A DNA stretch of 64,000 nt from Humidesulfovibrio sp. (GTDB lineage Bacteria > Desulfobacterota > Desulfovibrionia > Desulfovibrionales > Desulfovibrionaceae): contig NZ_JAVHLD010000010.1 of NCBI RefSeq assembly GCF_031082295.1, forward strand, positions 1 through 64,000, written 5' to 3'. Made by a program: the position numbers and the translations under genes. This document shows, piece by piece, positions 47,632 through 56,828 of the stretch. Each line of letters begins with the position of its first letter. The stretch's first letter is position 1. The notes under the pieces were generated by a model. It searched no databases and was not told where the DNA came from. It saw only the letters and a program-made list of their open reading frames with translations.

Positions 47632-48582
47632 CTACCCCACCGGCTCGATGTTCACGCCAAGGGCCGCCGGAGCCGCGGAATTTCTCGCGGTCGGGCCGTT
47701 CTTGCGGGCGCTCCTGGCCCGCGCGGCCGAGAACACCAGCACCACGATGGTCAGCACGTAGGGCAGCATGAGCAGGAGCGACGAGGGCACGTTGGTGCCG
47801 GAGGCCTGCAGCCTGAGCTGGAAGGCCATGACCCCGCCGAAGAGATACGCTCCGGCCACGGCCCGGCCAGGACGCCAGAAGGCGAAGATCACCAGTGCCA
47901 CGGCCACCCAGCCGCGCCCGCCGGACAGGCCGGTTGTCCACAAGTGGGTGTGCGCCAGGGACAGGTATGCCCCGCCCAGGCCGCACAGCAGCCCGCCCAG
48001 CAGCACGCCCGAGAACCGCAACCGCTGCGGGTTCCGCCCTGCGGCGGAGGCGGCGTCCGGCATTTCGCCCGCGGCGCGCAGGCCCAGGCCGAAGCTGGTG
48101 CGCCAAAGCAGAAACCACACCGCCACGGGCGCGAGATAGGACAGGTAGACCAGGGCGTCCTGGCGGAAGAATATGGCGCCCAGCAGCGGGATGTCCGCAA
48201 GCAGCGGCACGGCGAACTGGTGGAAGCCGTCCGTGGACTGGCCGATGTACGGGGTGCCCAGGAAGTTGCACAAACCCACGCCGAAGATGGTCAGCGCCAG
48301 GCCCGAGACCACCTGGTTGCCCAGGAACACCTGGCAAACCACGCCGTGCAGCCCGGCCAAAAGCGCCCCGGCCAGCCCTCCGACGGCAAGGCCCAGCCAG
48401 GCCGATCCGGTCAGGTGGCAGGCCATGAACCCGGCGAAGGACGACAGGGCCATGATGCCCTCCACGCCCAGGTTGAGCACACCGGCGCGTTCGGAGATGA
48501 TCTCGCCCAGGGTGGCGTACAGGATGGGCGTGCCGGCCTGCACCGTGGCCGCCAGCAGCGCGATGATGAGTTCCGGGCTCAT
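47632..48582 (-). CDS. ABC importer permease B (nucleoside/BMP family)
   Basis: 316 residues, eight to ten membrane helices of the BPD_transp_2 type: TPILYATLGEIISERAGVLN (in parts) and the later GVGLCNFLGTPYIG and RAAGEMPDAASAAG segments are characteristic. It overlaps the upstream permease by four bases (ATGA, 48579-48582), showing translational coupling. Confidence 0.93.
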   Translation of the reverse strand: MSPELIIALLAATVQAGTPILYATLGEIISERAGVLNLGVEGIMALSSFAGFMACHLTGSAWLGLAVGGLAGALLAGLHGVVCQVFLGNQVVSGLALTIFGVGLCNFLGTPYIGQSTDGFHQFAVPLLADIPLLGAIFFRQDALVYLSYLAPVAVWFLLWRTSFGLGLRAAGEMPDAASAAGRNPQRLRFSGVLLGGLLCGLGGAYLSLAHTHLWTTGLSGGRGWVAVALVIFAFWRPGRAVAGAYLFGGVMAFQLRLQASGTNVPSSLLLMLPYVLTIVVLVFSAARARSARKNGPTARNSAAPAALGVNIEPVG

Positions 48583-49694
48583 GCCTGGGCCTCCTCGGGC
48601 TGGGGCGAAGCCTTGGGCGCCGCCGGACGTGCGCGCTTCAAGCTCACGGAATATGTCAGGAAAAACTGCCCGGCCAGCACGCAGAGCAGGATGGCGCCCT
48701 CCATGATCTGGCCGAAAGCCGCCGGTATCTGGAGCTCCAGCTGCATGGCCTCCACGCCCACGCGCAGCGCCGCCAGCAGAAAGGCCGTGAAGGCGATGGG
48801 CCAGGGCTTGAGCCGCGCCAGCCAGGCCACCACGATGGCCGTGTAGCCGTAGCCCACCATCAGGGTCGGCTGGAGGCGGCCGAGGGTGGCCGAGGTCTCG
48901 ATGCTCCCGGCCAGTCCGGCCAGTGCCCCGCCCAGCCCCATGACCAGCAGGACCAGGAACCCGTAGGGCAGCCGCGCGTAGCGGGCCACGCGCTCGCCCT
49001 CGCCGCAGGCGGCCAGCTCGAAGCCCAGGCGCGTGCGGTTGAGAAAAACGCTGTAGGCCACGCCCGCGAGGGGACAGGCCAGCAGGCCCCAGTGCAGTTT
49101 TCCGAGCACCCCGGGCCAGATGCGCGAGAGCTGCGCGGCAGGGGGGAACTCAGGACTCATGGGGAAGCCGAAGCTCAGGGGATCCTTCCACGCGCCGAAC
49201 ACAAGGTATTCCAGCACCAGGATGCCGACATAGTTGAGCATGAGCGAGGAGATGATCTCGTTCACGCCAAGGCGCAGGCGCAGCCAGGCGGGGATGAGCC
49301 CCCAGAGCGCGCCCAGGATGAGCGCCGAGAGCAGCATGAGCGGCATCAACACCACCGCCGGCTGCCCGCCGAAGGTGAGCGCGGCCCAGGTGGCGCCCAC
49401 CGCGCCCAGGGCGAACTGGCCCTCGGCGCCGATGTTCCATATCTGCATGCGGAAGGACAAGGCCACCCCAAGGGAGCAAAGGAAGATGGGGATGGCCTTC
49501 AGGAGCGCGTCGAGCAGGGCGTGGGTCTGGCCAAAGGCCCCCCGGAAGAGCACTGCAAGGCCACCCAGGGCGGGCTTTCCGGCCAGGGCGAGCATGAGCG
49601 CGCATACGCAAAGAGACAGGGCCAGGGCGCACAGGTAGACCACCGGTGCGCCCCGGCCCAAAGCTTCTTCGCGTTTGTGCAAGGTCAGGAGCAT
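48579..49694 (-). CDS. ABC importer permease A (nucleoside/BMP family)
   Basis: 371 residues, with the conserved FRMQIWNIGAEGQF and LGVNEIISSLMLNYVG segments of nucleoside importer permeases (BPD_transp_2). The ACGEGERVARYA stretch corresponds to the coupling region that contacts the ATPase. It is 14 bases downstream of the substrate-binding protein gene. Confidence 0.93.
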   Translation of the reverse strand: MLLTLHKREEALGRGAPVVYLCALALSLCVCALMLALAGKPALGGLAVLFRGAFGQTHALLDALLKAIPIFLCSLGVALSFRMQIWNIGAEGQFALGAVGATWAALTFGGQPAVVLMPLMLLSALILGALWGLIPAWLRLRLGVNEIISSLMLNYVGILVLEYLVFGAWKDPLSFGFPMSPEFPPAAQLSRIWPGVLGKLHWGLLACPLAGVAYSVFLNRTRLGFELAACGEGERVARYARLPYGFLVLLVMGLGGALAGLAGSIETSATLGRLQPTLMVGYGYTAIVVAWLARLKPWPIAFTAFLLAALRVGVEAMQLELQIPAAFGQIMEGAILLCVLAGQFFLTYSVSLKRARPAAPKASPQPEEAQA

Positions 49695-49708
49695 CTGTCT
49701 CCTTTCGG

Positions 49709-50842
49709 CTACTGCACGCTGCCGACGACGCCTTCAACAAACCACGTCATGCCGAGCAGTTCCTTGTCCTCGGCCTTGACGCCGTCGGCAATCTTGATCT
49801 TGCCGCCCTGGTCCTTGATGGGGCCGACGAAGATCTTGTCCTCGCCCTTGACCAGCTCGGCCTTCTTGGCCAGGACCTTGTCGGCGACCGCCTTGGGGAC
49901 CATGGGGCCGAAGGGCGCGATGTCCACGATGCCCTTGTCCATGCCCCACCAAATGGAACGGTTGCCGGTCCACTTGCCCTCGCGAACTTCCTTCACGATG
50001 GCCTCATACAGCGGAGCCCAGTTCCACACGGCCGAGGTCAGGTGCGCCTTGGGCGCGAACTTGGCCATGTCGGAGTTGTAGCCGATGGAGTACTTGCCGC
50101 GCTGCTGGGCGGCCTCCTGCGGGCCGGGGGAGTCCTGGTGCTGGGCGATGACGTCGGCGTTCACGTCAAGCAGGCTGATGGCGGCGTCCTTCTCCAGGGC
50201 CGGGTCGAACCAGGTCTTGGTCCAGACCACGCGCACCTGGGCCTTGGGGTTCACGCTGCGCGCGCCAAGGGTGAAGGCGTTGATGCCGCGGATGACCTCG
50301 GGGATCGGGAAGGCGGCCACGTAGCCGATGATGTTGCTCTTGGTCATGGAGCCGGCCACCATGCCGGTGAGGTAGCGCGCCTGGTAGATGCGGCCGAAGT
50401 AGTTGGAGACGTTCTCACCGGCCTTGAAGCCGGAGCAGTGCATGAACTTGACCTTCGGGAAGTCCTTGGCCACCTTCATGGTCGGGTCCATGAACCCAAA
50501 GCTGGTGGTGAAGATCAGGTCATAGCCGCTGCGGGCCATGTTCTCGATGACGCGCTCGGCGTCCGCGCCTTCCTTCACGGCCTCGACGATGGAGGCCTTG
50601 ACGTCCGGCAGCGCCTCGATGGCCATGCGGCCCTGGTCATGCGCCCAGGAGTAGCCCGCGTCGCCCACGGGCGAGGTGTACACGAAGCCGACCTTGAGTT
50701 CGCCGGTCTTGGGGCCTTCGGCGGCCGGAGCGGCCTTCTCGGCAGGCTTCTCGGCGGCCTTCTCGCAGCCGGTCAAGACAAGGGTCAGGCCCAGGGCCAG
50801 GGACAGCGCACATGCGCCAACGCTCCGCAACAGCTTTTTCAT
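49709..50842 (-). CDS. BMP family nucleoside-binding lipoprotein
   Basis: 377 residues. A lipobox LTGC gives a lipidated Cys near residue 25, followed by an Ala/Glu/Pro spacer and a PBP1/BMP (PnrA-like) domain: KVGFVYTSPVGDAGYSWAHD (in parts), FTTSFGFMDP and GYVAAFPIPEVIRG. The family binds purine nucleosides or related compounds. ATG 50842 follows GGAGG; an upstream in-frame ATG lies within this site. gpt upstream fits purine salvage. Confidence 0.92.
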   Translation of the reverse strand: MKKLLRSVGACALSLALGLTLVLTGCEKAAEKPAEKAAPAAEGPKTGELKVGFVYTSPVGDAGYSWAHDQGRMAIEALPDVKASIVEAVKEGADAERVIENMARSGYDLIFTTSFGFMDPTMKVAKDFPKVKFMHCSGFKAGENVSNYFGRIYQARYLTGMVAGSMTKSNIIGYVAAFPIPEVIRGINAFTLGARSVNPKAQVRVVWTKTWFDPALEKDAAISLLDVNADVIAQHQDSPGPQEAAQQRGKYSIGYNSDMAKFAPKAHLTSAVWNWAPLYEAIVKEVREGKWTGNRSIWWGMDKGIVDIAPFGPMVPKAVADKVLAKKAELVKGEDKIFVGPIKDQGGKIKIADGVKAEDKELLGMTWFVEGVVGSVQ

Positions 50843-50958
50843 GAAATCCTCCATTCTGGTGTGCCCCGGAAGCGGCCAGGGCGGCCGAGTTCAGTATATA
50901 CAGCCGGCGGCCCGCACTGTTCGTCGGGCCGTATAGTCCACGTGAGGCCTGAGCGCCC

Positions 50959-51441
50959 CTACTCCTTGATCTTGGCGATGGGCGGCACGAACTGCGCGCC
51001 CGCGTCCCAGGGAAACAGAATCCAGGTGTCCTGACTGACTTCGGTGATGAAGGTGTCCACCAGGGGACGGCCTTCGGGCTTGGCGTACACCGTGGCGAAA
51101 TGCGCCTTGGGCAGCATCTCGCGCACCATGCGCGCCGTGCGTCCCGTGTCCACCAGGTCATCCACCAGCAGCCAGCCGTCGCCGTCGCCCTCGGGGCGGC
51201 TGCCGAGCAGGCAGGCTTCACCGCGCTCCTGCCAGTCATAGCTTGAGACGCAGATGGTGTCGATGTGCCGGATGTCGAGCTCACGCGCGAGGATGGCCGC
51301 GGGTACAAGGCCGCCGCGGGTGATGGCGTGGATGCCCCTGAACGGCCCGCGCTCCATGAGTCGCCAGGAGAGAGCCCGGCAGTCGCGGTGCAGTTGCTCC
51401 CAGGAGACGGGATAGATCTTGTCGTAAGGTTTCTGGTCCAC
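50959..51441 (-). CDS. gpt: xanthine-guanine phosphoribosyltransferase
   Basis: 160 residues. The PRPP-binding loop [13 protein letters not shown], the [16 protein letters not shown] segment and PLVDTFI match E. coli Gpt closely. It converts guanine or xanthine to GMP or XMP. The GTG at 51441 aligns with the family start; the open frame to 51501 adds residues unlike Gpt. First gene of the nucleoside import unit, 116 bases upstream of the BMP gene. Confidence 0.92.
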   Translation of the reverse strand: MDQKPYDKIYPVSWEQLHRDCRALSWRLMERGPFRGIHAITRGGLVPAAILARELDIRHIDTICVSSYDWQERGEACLLGSRPEGDGDGWLLVDDLVDTGRTARMVREMLPKAHFATVYAKPEGRPLVDTFITEVSQDTWILFPWDAGAQFVPPIAKIKE

Positions 51442-51511
51442 CAGGCGCCCCTTCTTGGAGGGCCGACCTATAGCCGAGAGCACGGGCAGAGGCAAGCCCA
51501 AGCGTGAAGCG

Positions 51512-51534
51512 GCCCCGCTACGGCGTTGCGGGGC
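51512..51534 (-). terminator. hairpin after glk
   Basis: GCCCCGC (51512-51518) pairs with GCGGGGC (51528-51534), just after the glk stop at 51545. No T tract, so it may be a weak terminator or a stability element before gpt. Confidence 0.4.
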
Positions 51535-51544
51535 GTCGGAAAAC

Positions 51545-52516
51545 CTAGGCCCGGCGGCGCAGGCGCTGCGAGCCGAAGATGGCCGCGCCGAACACGCCGG
51601 AATCCTCGTTGATGTTCAGCATCACCGGCAGGCCGGAGAGCAGGTCGTGGTGCGAGGGCGAGAGCCGGAACTCCTCCATGAAGGCGGGGTGCTCCACCAG
51701 GATGGGATTCTTGGCCGCCACGCCGCCACAGAGGTAGACCCCGCCCAGGGCCAGCACGGACAGGGCGTAGTTGCGGGCCGCGCGGGCATAGAAGCGGGCG
51801 AACCATTCCACCGTGTGCGGAAAGTTTGGCAGGCGCGGCGCCAGCATCGCCGGGGTCAGCACCTCGCCGGCGAGAAACGCGTGCAGGCGGGAAAGCCCGG
51901 ACCCGGAAACCACGGCGTCGCCATGGCAGTAGGCCAGACCAGTGGCGCGGCGGACATATTCCCCGTAGGCGTGCTCGTTGTCGCCCACGAAGGGGAAAGC
52001 CACGTGTCCGGCCTCGGAGGGCACGGCCAGGAAACCATTGCGCCCGTCCGGCACCAGGGCGCAGTGGCCAAGCCCCGTTCCCGCGCCGATGACCGCCACG
52101 GCACCCCCCACGACGAGGCGGGCATCGGAGCGGCTGGCCTGCAGCACGCGGGCATCGCGCACGGCGCGGCTGCGGCTGGCGAAGGCCTGGGCTGCGAAGT
52201 CGTTCAGCAGCGCACCGCGCCCAAGCCCGACTTTGGTGATGTCGTACAGGTCGATGTTCCACTTGATGTTCGGCGGGCGGCAAAAGCGCCCCTGCACCGG
52301 CCCGGGGACTGCCAGCACGGCCAGGTCGCAGGAGGAGGCGGCAAAGGGCCTCTGCTCAGAAAAGAGAAGTTCCAGCAGGGCATGCAGGGACTCGGATTCC
52401 TGGGTCGGCAAGCGGGCGATGCTCAGAAGACGCGGCTCATCAGCCTCTCCGAGAAGCTCGAAGAAACCAAAACGGCTGTAGGTGCCGCCTATGTCCGCTG
52501 CAAGAATCCGCTGCAT
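51545..52516 (-). CDS. glk: glucokinase
   Basis: 323 residues, ROK-unrelated bacterial Glk fold. [10 protein letters not shown] is the phosphate-1 loop; [12 protein letters not shown] the substrate loop; [11 protein letters not shown] the adenosine loop, with the EAGH segment supplying glucose contacts. It phosphorylates glucose released from polyglucose to glucose 6-phosphate. Monocistronic between motA and gpt. Confidence 0.93.
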   Translation of the reverse strand: MQRILAADIGGTYSRFGFFELLGEADEPRLLSIARLPTQESESLHALLELLFSEQRPFAASSCDLAVLAVPGPVQGRFCRPPNIKWNIDLYDITKVGLGRGALLNDFAAQAFASRSRAVRDARVLQASRSDARLVVGGAVAVIGAGTGLGHCALVPDGRNGFLAVPSEAGHVAFPFVGDNEHAYGEYVRRATGLAYCHGDAVVSGSGLSRLHAFLAGEVLTPAMLAPRLPNFPHTVEWFARFYARAARNYALSVLALGGVYLCGGVAAKNPILVEHPAFMEEFRLSPSHHDLLSGLPVMLNINEDSGVFGAAIFGSQRLRRRA

Positions 52517-52600
52517 GCGCCCCGCGTGGTCACGTTGAGGATAGTCGCGCCAACCCGTTCAGCGTTGAACACCTATATTAAGCTAGCAGAAGATGAGGAA

Positions 52601-52630
52601 AAAGACAAAGGGGGGAGCCAAGCTCCCCCC
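52601..52630 (-). terminator. intrinsic terminator of motBA
   Basis: On plus, GGGGGGAGC (52610-52618) and GCTCCCCCC (52622-52630) are perfectly complementary around CAA. On the minus strand the stem is followed by TTTGTCTTTTT. It lies 26 bases after the motA stop. Confidence 0.88.
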
Positions 52631-52656
52631 CCATTCTGCGTGCGCTGTAAAGAATG

Positions 52657-53601
52657 CTACACGGCCCGCGCCAGCGGCGACATCCGCAGGTGCCCGGGCG
52701 AGGGCATCTCCATTGGCTGCGGCATGGGCACTGCATCGTTGAAGGGCTTGGGCTCGCTGGCCTCGCGGTGTTCGTTGGCCGCGCGTTCGTTGGCAGCGCG
52801 CTGCCGGGTGATGTACTTCTTGGTGATGGCCCGCAACAGCTCGGTCTTGCCCGTGCGCTCGTCCGGAGAGAGGAAGCTCGTGAGCTTCTTTTCCAGCCGG
52901 TGCGAATTCTGCTCCTTGGCGATGGCGATGATGCCCTCCATGATGAGCTTCTGGTTCAGCATCTCGGCATTGGTGTTGAAGTTGATGCTCTCGGCGATGG
53001 GCGCCAGGATGAGGTTCGAGATGACCACGCCGTAAAGGGTCGAGATGAAGGCCACGGGGATGCTCGAAACCAGGGCCTGGGTGTCGTTGATGCCGGAGAG
53101 CATGCCGATGAGGCCGATGACGCTGCCCGCCACGCCGAAAGCCGGGGCGGCCTTGGCCATGGTCTGGAACACGCGCTCGCTCTGCTGGCGGCGGTCCTGG
53201 AAGAAGCTCATCTCCGTGTTCAGGAATTCACGGATGTCGCGCTCCTTGTAGTTGTCCACCAGGAAGGCCACGGCGCCGCGCAGGAATTCGTCGCCAATCT
53301 TCTGACGGATGGCCTCGAGGGACAGGACGCCCTCCACGCGCGACTTCACCGAAAGTTCCAGCAGCACGCGCACGATGTCGTCCGGCGTGGGCTGCTTTCT
53401 CGTGTAGCAGCTGCGGGCCACCAGGAAGGCGGTCCGGATGCGCTCGAAGGGGTAGCTCATGAACAGGGCCGCGAAGAGCCCGGCCACCACGATGAGGAAG
53501 GCCGCCATGTTCCAATACACGGCCAGACCGCCGCTCATCCAGAACCCGCCGATGAAGATGGCCGTGCACAGGCCGACGCCCAGCATGTTGCGCTTGCTCA
53601 T
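52657..53601 (-). CDS. motA: MotA-type flagellar stator protein
   Basis: 314 residues with four membrane helices: GVGLCTAIFIGGFW and FLIVVAGLFAALFM at the N terminus, then AAPAFGVAGSVIGLIGML and VAFISTLYGVVISNLIL. The conserved prolines and the cytoplasmic loop of MotA are present. The C-terminal 50 residues are charged with an NERAANEH repeat. With MotB it forms a proton- or sodium-driven stator. It lies 11 bases downstream of motB, the reverse of the usual motAB order. AAGGGGG precedes ATG 53601. Confidence 0.9.
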   Translation of the reverse strand: MSKRNMLGVGLCTAIFIGGFWMSGGLAVYWNMAAFLIVVAGLFAALFMSYPFERIRTAFLVARSCYTRKQPTPDDIVRVLLELSVKSRVEGVLSLEAIRQKIGDEFLRGAVAFLVDNYKERDIREFLNTEMSFFQDRRQQSERVFQTMAKAAPAFGVAGSVIGLIGMLSGINDTQALVSSIPVAFISTLYGVVISNLILAPIAESINFNTNAEMLNQKLIMEGIIAIAKEQNSHRLEKKLTSFLSPDERTGKTELLRAITKKYITRQRAANERAANEHREASEPKPFNDAVPMPQPMEMPSPGHLRMSPLARAV

Positions 53602-53612
53602 AACAATCCCCC

Positions 53613-54335
53613 TTACATGTCAGTCAAGACGAGCACTTCCACCCGCCGGTTTCGCCTGCCCGCGTCTTCCGCCGAGGTCGGGACCTCAGGCTGGAACGAG
53701 CCGCGCCCGGTGACGAGGAAGCGCTTTGCATCGAGTTTCGCCGTACGGATGAAATATTCTGCCACGCTGGCGGCCCTGCGGGCAGAAAGCCCCAGGCTCT
53801 CCGCCTCGCCGCCGTCCTTGCCGCCCGCCTCGCCCTCGGCTGCATGGCCAACCACGAGCACGGCCCCGCTGCTCACGCGCAGGATCTCGGCAATGCGGGC
53901 CAGATAAGGCGCGCTGTTCTGCGCGAGGTCGGCCCCGCCGGGCGCGAAGAACAGGTCTCCGCGCAGAAACACGCGCACCTGGCGGTCGGTCTCGCGCACC
54001 ACGGAGATGCCGAGGTTGTCCGACTGGTAGTAGGTCTCGCGCTTCGCCTGGCCGGCTATGTCCTGAAAGGCCTTGCCCCCGCGAACGGGATCCTCGAGCT
54101 GGCCCAGGAAGGCCTGCATGGGATCGGTGGGGGCCTTGGTCTCCGCGACGGGCTGACGCGGCGGCGGGCTCTGGTCCTTGTGGGTGCTGGAATAGATGAA
54201 CAGCGCGGCGAAGACCACGAACATGATCATCATCAGGTCCGACCAGGGGACCGCCCAGTCGGCGAAATTTCCGCCGCCCGCTAGAATCCCCGTTCTTCCC
54301 GGACCATGTCCGCTGTGCCTCTCGCGTCTGTTCAT
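53613..54335 (-). CDS. motB: MotB-type flagellar stator protein
   Basis: 240 residues. A single helix after WAVPWSDLMMIMFVVFAALF carries the plug-adjacent proton-accepting Asp. The C-terminal half is an OmpA-like peptidoglycan-binding domain (VLVVGHAAEGEAGG, then LSARRAASVAEYF and RRNRRVEVLVL). It anchors the stator. The start ATG 54335 follows GAGGT. A sigma-54 promoter lies 58 bases upstream. Confidence 0.9.
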   Translation of the reverse strand: MNRRERHSGHGPGRTGILAGGGNFADWAVPWSDLMMIMFVVFAALFIYSSTHKDQSPPPRQPVAETKAPTDPMQAFLGQLEDPVRGGKAFQDIAGQAKRETYYQSDNLGISVVRETDRQVRVFLRGDLFFAPGGADLAQNSAPYLARIAEILRVSSGAVLVVGHAAEGEAGGKDGGEAESLGLSARRAASVAEYFIRTAKLDAKRFLVTGRGSFQPEVPTSAEDAGRRNRRVEVLVLTDM

Positions 54336-54392
54336 GCGCACCTCGCATCGGCTTCCGCCCTGGGATGTTCCGAGGGTCGGCGATGACATCCA

Positions 54393-54408
54393 AGCAAATT
54401 GTCTGCCA
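54393..54408 (-). promoter_or_regulatory. sigma-54 promoter of motBA
   Basis: On the minus strand TGGCAG (54403-54408), five bases, then TTGCT (54393-54397): the invariant GG and GC are ten bases apart. The start near 54382 leaves a leader of about 47 bases before motB. Flagellar genes are frequent sigma-54 targets. Confidence 0.75.
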
Positions 54409-54533
54409 AGACTGTAATACACTGCATCGACAGCGTTATTTCCGGCAGCGCAAGGACCGGGCGGCGGAAGCGCCAAAACTCCGGCGTTCCCAAAAGGCGC
54501 GCTCCAGGCTATGCTCCGGGCCGGAGGTGAACC

Positions 54534-55448
54534 ATGCGCATCCTGCTCACCGGGGCCAGCGGTTTTCTTGGCGGGATCTTCTGCCGAGAGCTTGCGGGAG
54601 AACATGAGATAACCGGCCTGTGCCAATCGCGAGAGGTCCGCCAGCCGGGAGTCTGCGCCAGGCAGCTCGACTTGACCGACGCCCGCGCCGTGGCCGAGCT
54701 GCTCCGGGCCGGGCGCTTCGACGCCGTCGTCCACGCCGCCGCCCTGTCCAATCCCAACCAGTGCCAGCAGCAGCCGGAGCTCTCGCGCCGGGTGAACGTG
54801 GAGGCCACCACGGTCCTGGCCGACCTTTGCGCGCAAGCGGGCCTGCCCCTGGCCTTCACCTCCACGGACCTCGTGTTCGACGGCCAGGGCAGCCTCTACG
54901 CCGAGGACGCGCCCCCCTCCCCGGTATCGCTCTACGGCGAGCACAAGGCGCTGGCCGAGCAGGCCGTGCTGGCGCGCCACCCCGAGGGCGGGCTGGTCTG
55001 CCGCCTGCCGCTCATGTTCGGCCGCTCCGAGCCCGGCGCAACGTGCTTCCTGGACGGCTTCCTGGCCTGCGCGAAACGCGGCGAGCCCCTGCGCCTGTTC
55101 GAGGACGAGTTCCGCTCGCCAGCCGACGCCGCCGACGTGGCCCGCGGTTTGGTGCTGATGCTTGAGCGCGGGGCCAGGGGCATCCTGCACCTGGGCGGGC
55201 CGGAGAGGCTCTCGCGCCTGGAGTTCGGACAAAAGCTCAAGGAGGCCCTGCGCGCGCCCGGCCCCGGTGCCCATGTCGCACCGGAGCTTACGCTTGTGCC
55301 CACGCGCCAGGCCGATGTGCCCATGGCCGCACCGCGCCCGCGCGACGTGTCGCTCTCAAGCGGCCGCGCCGTGTCCCTTGGCTTCGCCCCGGCCACCGTG
55401 GCCCAGGCCTTGCCGCGCGTGCTCAGGCAAGCGCCCACGGCGGATTGA
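54534..55448 (+). CDS. RmlD-like NAD(P)-dependent sugar reductase/epimerase (SDR)
   Basis: 304 residues. GASGFLG binds the cofactor, catalytic Tyr-Lys is in SLYGEHK, and HAAALSNPNQC and STDLVFDGQ match the RmlD substrate-binding family (dTDP-4-dehydrorhamnose reductase). Substrate is not certain; no rmlABC nearby. Strong GGAGGTG site before ATG 54534. The maf gene follows after about 30 bases. Confidence 0.85.
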   Translation: MRILLTGASGFLGGIFCRELAGEHEITGLCQSREVRQPGVCARQLDLTDARAVAELLRAGRFDAVVHAAALSNPNQCQQQPELSRRVNVEATTVLADLCAQAGLPLAFTSTDLVFDGQGSLYAEDAPPSPVSLYGEHKALAEQAVLARHPEGGLVCRLPLMFGRSEPGATCFLDGFLACAKRGEPLRLFEDEFRSPADAADVARGLVLMLERGARGILHLGGPERLSRLEFGQKLKEALRAPGPGAHVAPELTLVPTRQADVPMAAPRPRDVSLSSGRAVSLGFAPATVAQALPRVLRQAPTAD

Positions 55449-55480
55449 CTCGAACCGCAAATGGAGTCACAAGCCCCCGC

Positions 55481-56128
55481 ATGACAAACGCATATCTTTC
55501 CGATGCGCCCCTGGGCGCCTACCGCACGCTTTCGGCCCTGGTGCTGGCCTCAAACTCTCCGCGCCGCCGCGACCTGCTGGGCTCGCTCGGCCTGGCGCTG
55601 GAAATCTGCCCGAGCAACGCACCCGAGCCGCCGCCCCTGCCCCTGGAGGAGCCTTGCGACTACGCCAAGCGCATGGCCCGCATGAAGACCCTGGACGTGG
55701 CCGTGCTGTACCCGGAGTGCGCCGTGCTCGGCGCGGACACCATCGTCGTGCTGCCCGCCAGCGAGGCGGCGCCCGCCCAGATTCTCGGCAAGCCCGCGGA
55801 CGAGGCCGACGCCCTGCGCATGCTGACCCTGCTCTCGGGCCGGGCGCACCAGGTCGTCACCGGCTGCTGCCTCGCCCTGCCCGGGCAAGAGGAGCCCCTC
55901 TGCTTCGCGGAGGTGACCGAGGTCGCCATGCGCGCAAGCACCCGCGAGGAGCTCGCCGCCTACATCGCCACGGGCGAACCCGCGGACAAGGCCGGGGCGT
56001 ACGCCATCCAGGGCCTGGGCGCGTTCCTGGTGGAGCGCGTCTGCGGCTCGTACACCAACGTGGTGGGCCTGCCTGTGGCCGAGTGCGCGCGGCATCTGCT
56101 TGACAAGGGCCTCATCGCGGCGAGATAG
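55481..56128 (+). CDS. maf: Maf-type nucleoside triphosphate pyrophosphatase
   Basis: 215 residues. ASNSPRRRDLL, GADTIV, GKPADEADA and the GLGAFLVERVCGSYTNVVGLP end (in parts) are the complete Maf signature. It hydrolyses non-canonical or excess dTTP/UTP/CTP in the cytoplasm. ATG 55481 fits the family length although the nearest GGAG is 16 bases upstream. Confidence 0.92.
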   Translation: MTNAYLSDAPLGAYRTLSALVLASNSPRRRDLLGSLGLALEICPSNAPEPPPLPLEEPCDYAKRMARMKTLDVAVLYPECAVLGADTIVVLPASEAAPAQILGKPADEADALRMLTLLSGRAHQVVTGCCLALPGQEEPLCFAEVTEVAMRASTREELAAYIATGEPADKAGAYAIQGLGAFLVERVCGSYTNVVGLPVAECARHLLDKGLIAAR

Positions 56129-56166
56129 AATGCTCTGAGCGCGTTGCCCTTGCGCCAGGAGACACC

Positions 56167-56787
56167 ATGACCGACGCTTTTGCCGACAAGGCCGCCGCCT
56201 GGGACGACAACCCTGTGCGCGTGGCCGTGGCCCGGGCTTTTTTCCATGCCGCCCTGCCCCTGGCCGGGGCCGCCGCCAGCGGAAACGTGCTGGACTTCGG
56301 CTGCGGCACCGGGCTGCTCGGCCTGCTGTTCGCGTGCGCCGCCCGCAGGGTGGACATGGTGGACACCTCGCCCGCCATGGCCCAGGTGCTGCGCGCCAAG
56401 ATCGCCAGCCAGGGCCTGGGCAACGTGGCCGTGCACGTGGGCGAGCTGACGGATCTGGCCCTGCCCGAGGCCTCCTTCGACCTCGTGATCTCACTGAACG
56501 CCCTGCACCACATCGCCGACATCCCCCCGGTGCTGGCCCAGCTCGCCCGGCTGTGCGCGCCCGGCGCGCAGGTCCTCCTCGCCGACCTGATGGCCGAGGA
56601 CGGCAGCTTCCACGGCGCGGAGACGGTCCAGCACAACGGCTTCGACCCCGACGCGCTGAAGCCTCTTTTGGAGTCGTGCGGCCTGCGCGTCCAGTCAACC
56701 CTCCAGCACCACACCATCCGCAAGCCCGACGCGGCTGGCGCCATCCGCGACTATCCGCAGTTCCTGCTGCATGCCTGCAAGCCCTGA
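56167..56787 (+). CDS. class I SAM-dependent methyltransferase
   Basis: 206 residues. Motif I VLDFGCGTG, motif II VDMVDTSP and the DLVISLNALHHI post-motif segment identify a small-molecule or protein methyltransferase. Substrate unknown. CAGGAG precedes ATG 56167. It lies 38 bases after maf. Confidence 0.88.
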   Translation: MTDAFADKAAAWDDNPVRVAVARAFFHAALPLAGAAASGNVLDFGCGTGLLGLLFACAARRVDMVDTSPAMAQVLRAKIASQGLGNVAVHVGELTDLALPEASFDLVISLNALHHIADIPPVLAQLARLCAPGAQVLLADLMAEDGSFHGAETVQHNGFDPDALKPLLESCGLRVQSTLQHHTIRKPDAAGAIRDYPQFLLHACKP

Positions 56788-56828
56788 CCGCATGATCCTG
56801 ACCGCCACAATCTGACAGGAGGCCCGCC

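Noticed and set aside
46039-48846. 935-residue plus-strand open frame opposite the ABC transporter genes
   Set aside because: It is antisense to three well-supported genes, with biased His/Gln/Gly composition and no motif.
50843-50958. Purine riboswitch between gpt and the BMP gene
   Set aside because: I could not find the conserved purine aptamer core or a terminator/antiterminator pair in this GC-rich gap.
52657-54335. Zorya-type phage defence (ZorA/ZorB resemble MotA/OmpA proteins)
   Set aside because: There are no ZorC/ZorD or ZorE genes adjacent; the proteins are of standard MotA/MotB size and have a flagellar-style sigma-54 promoter.
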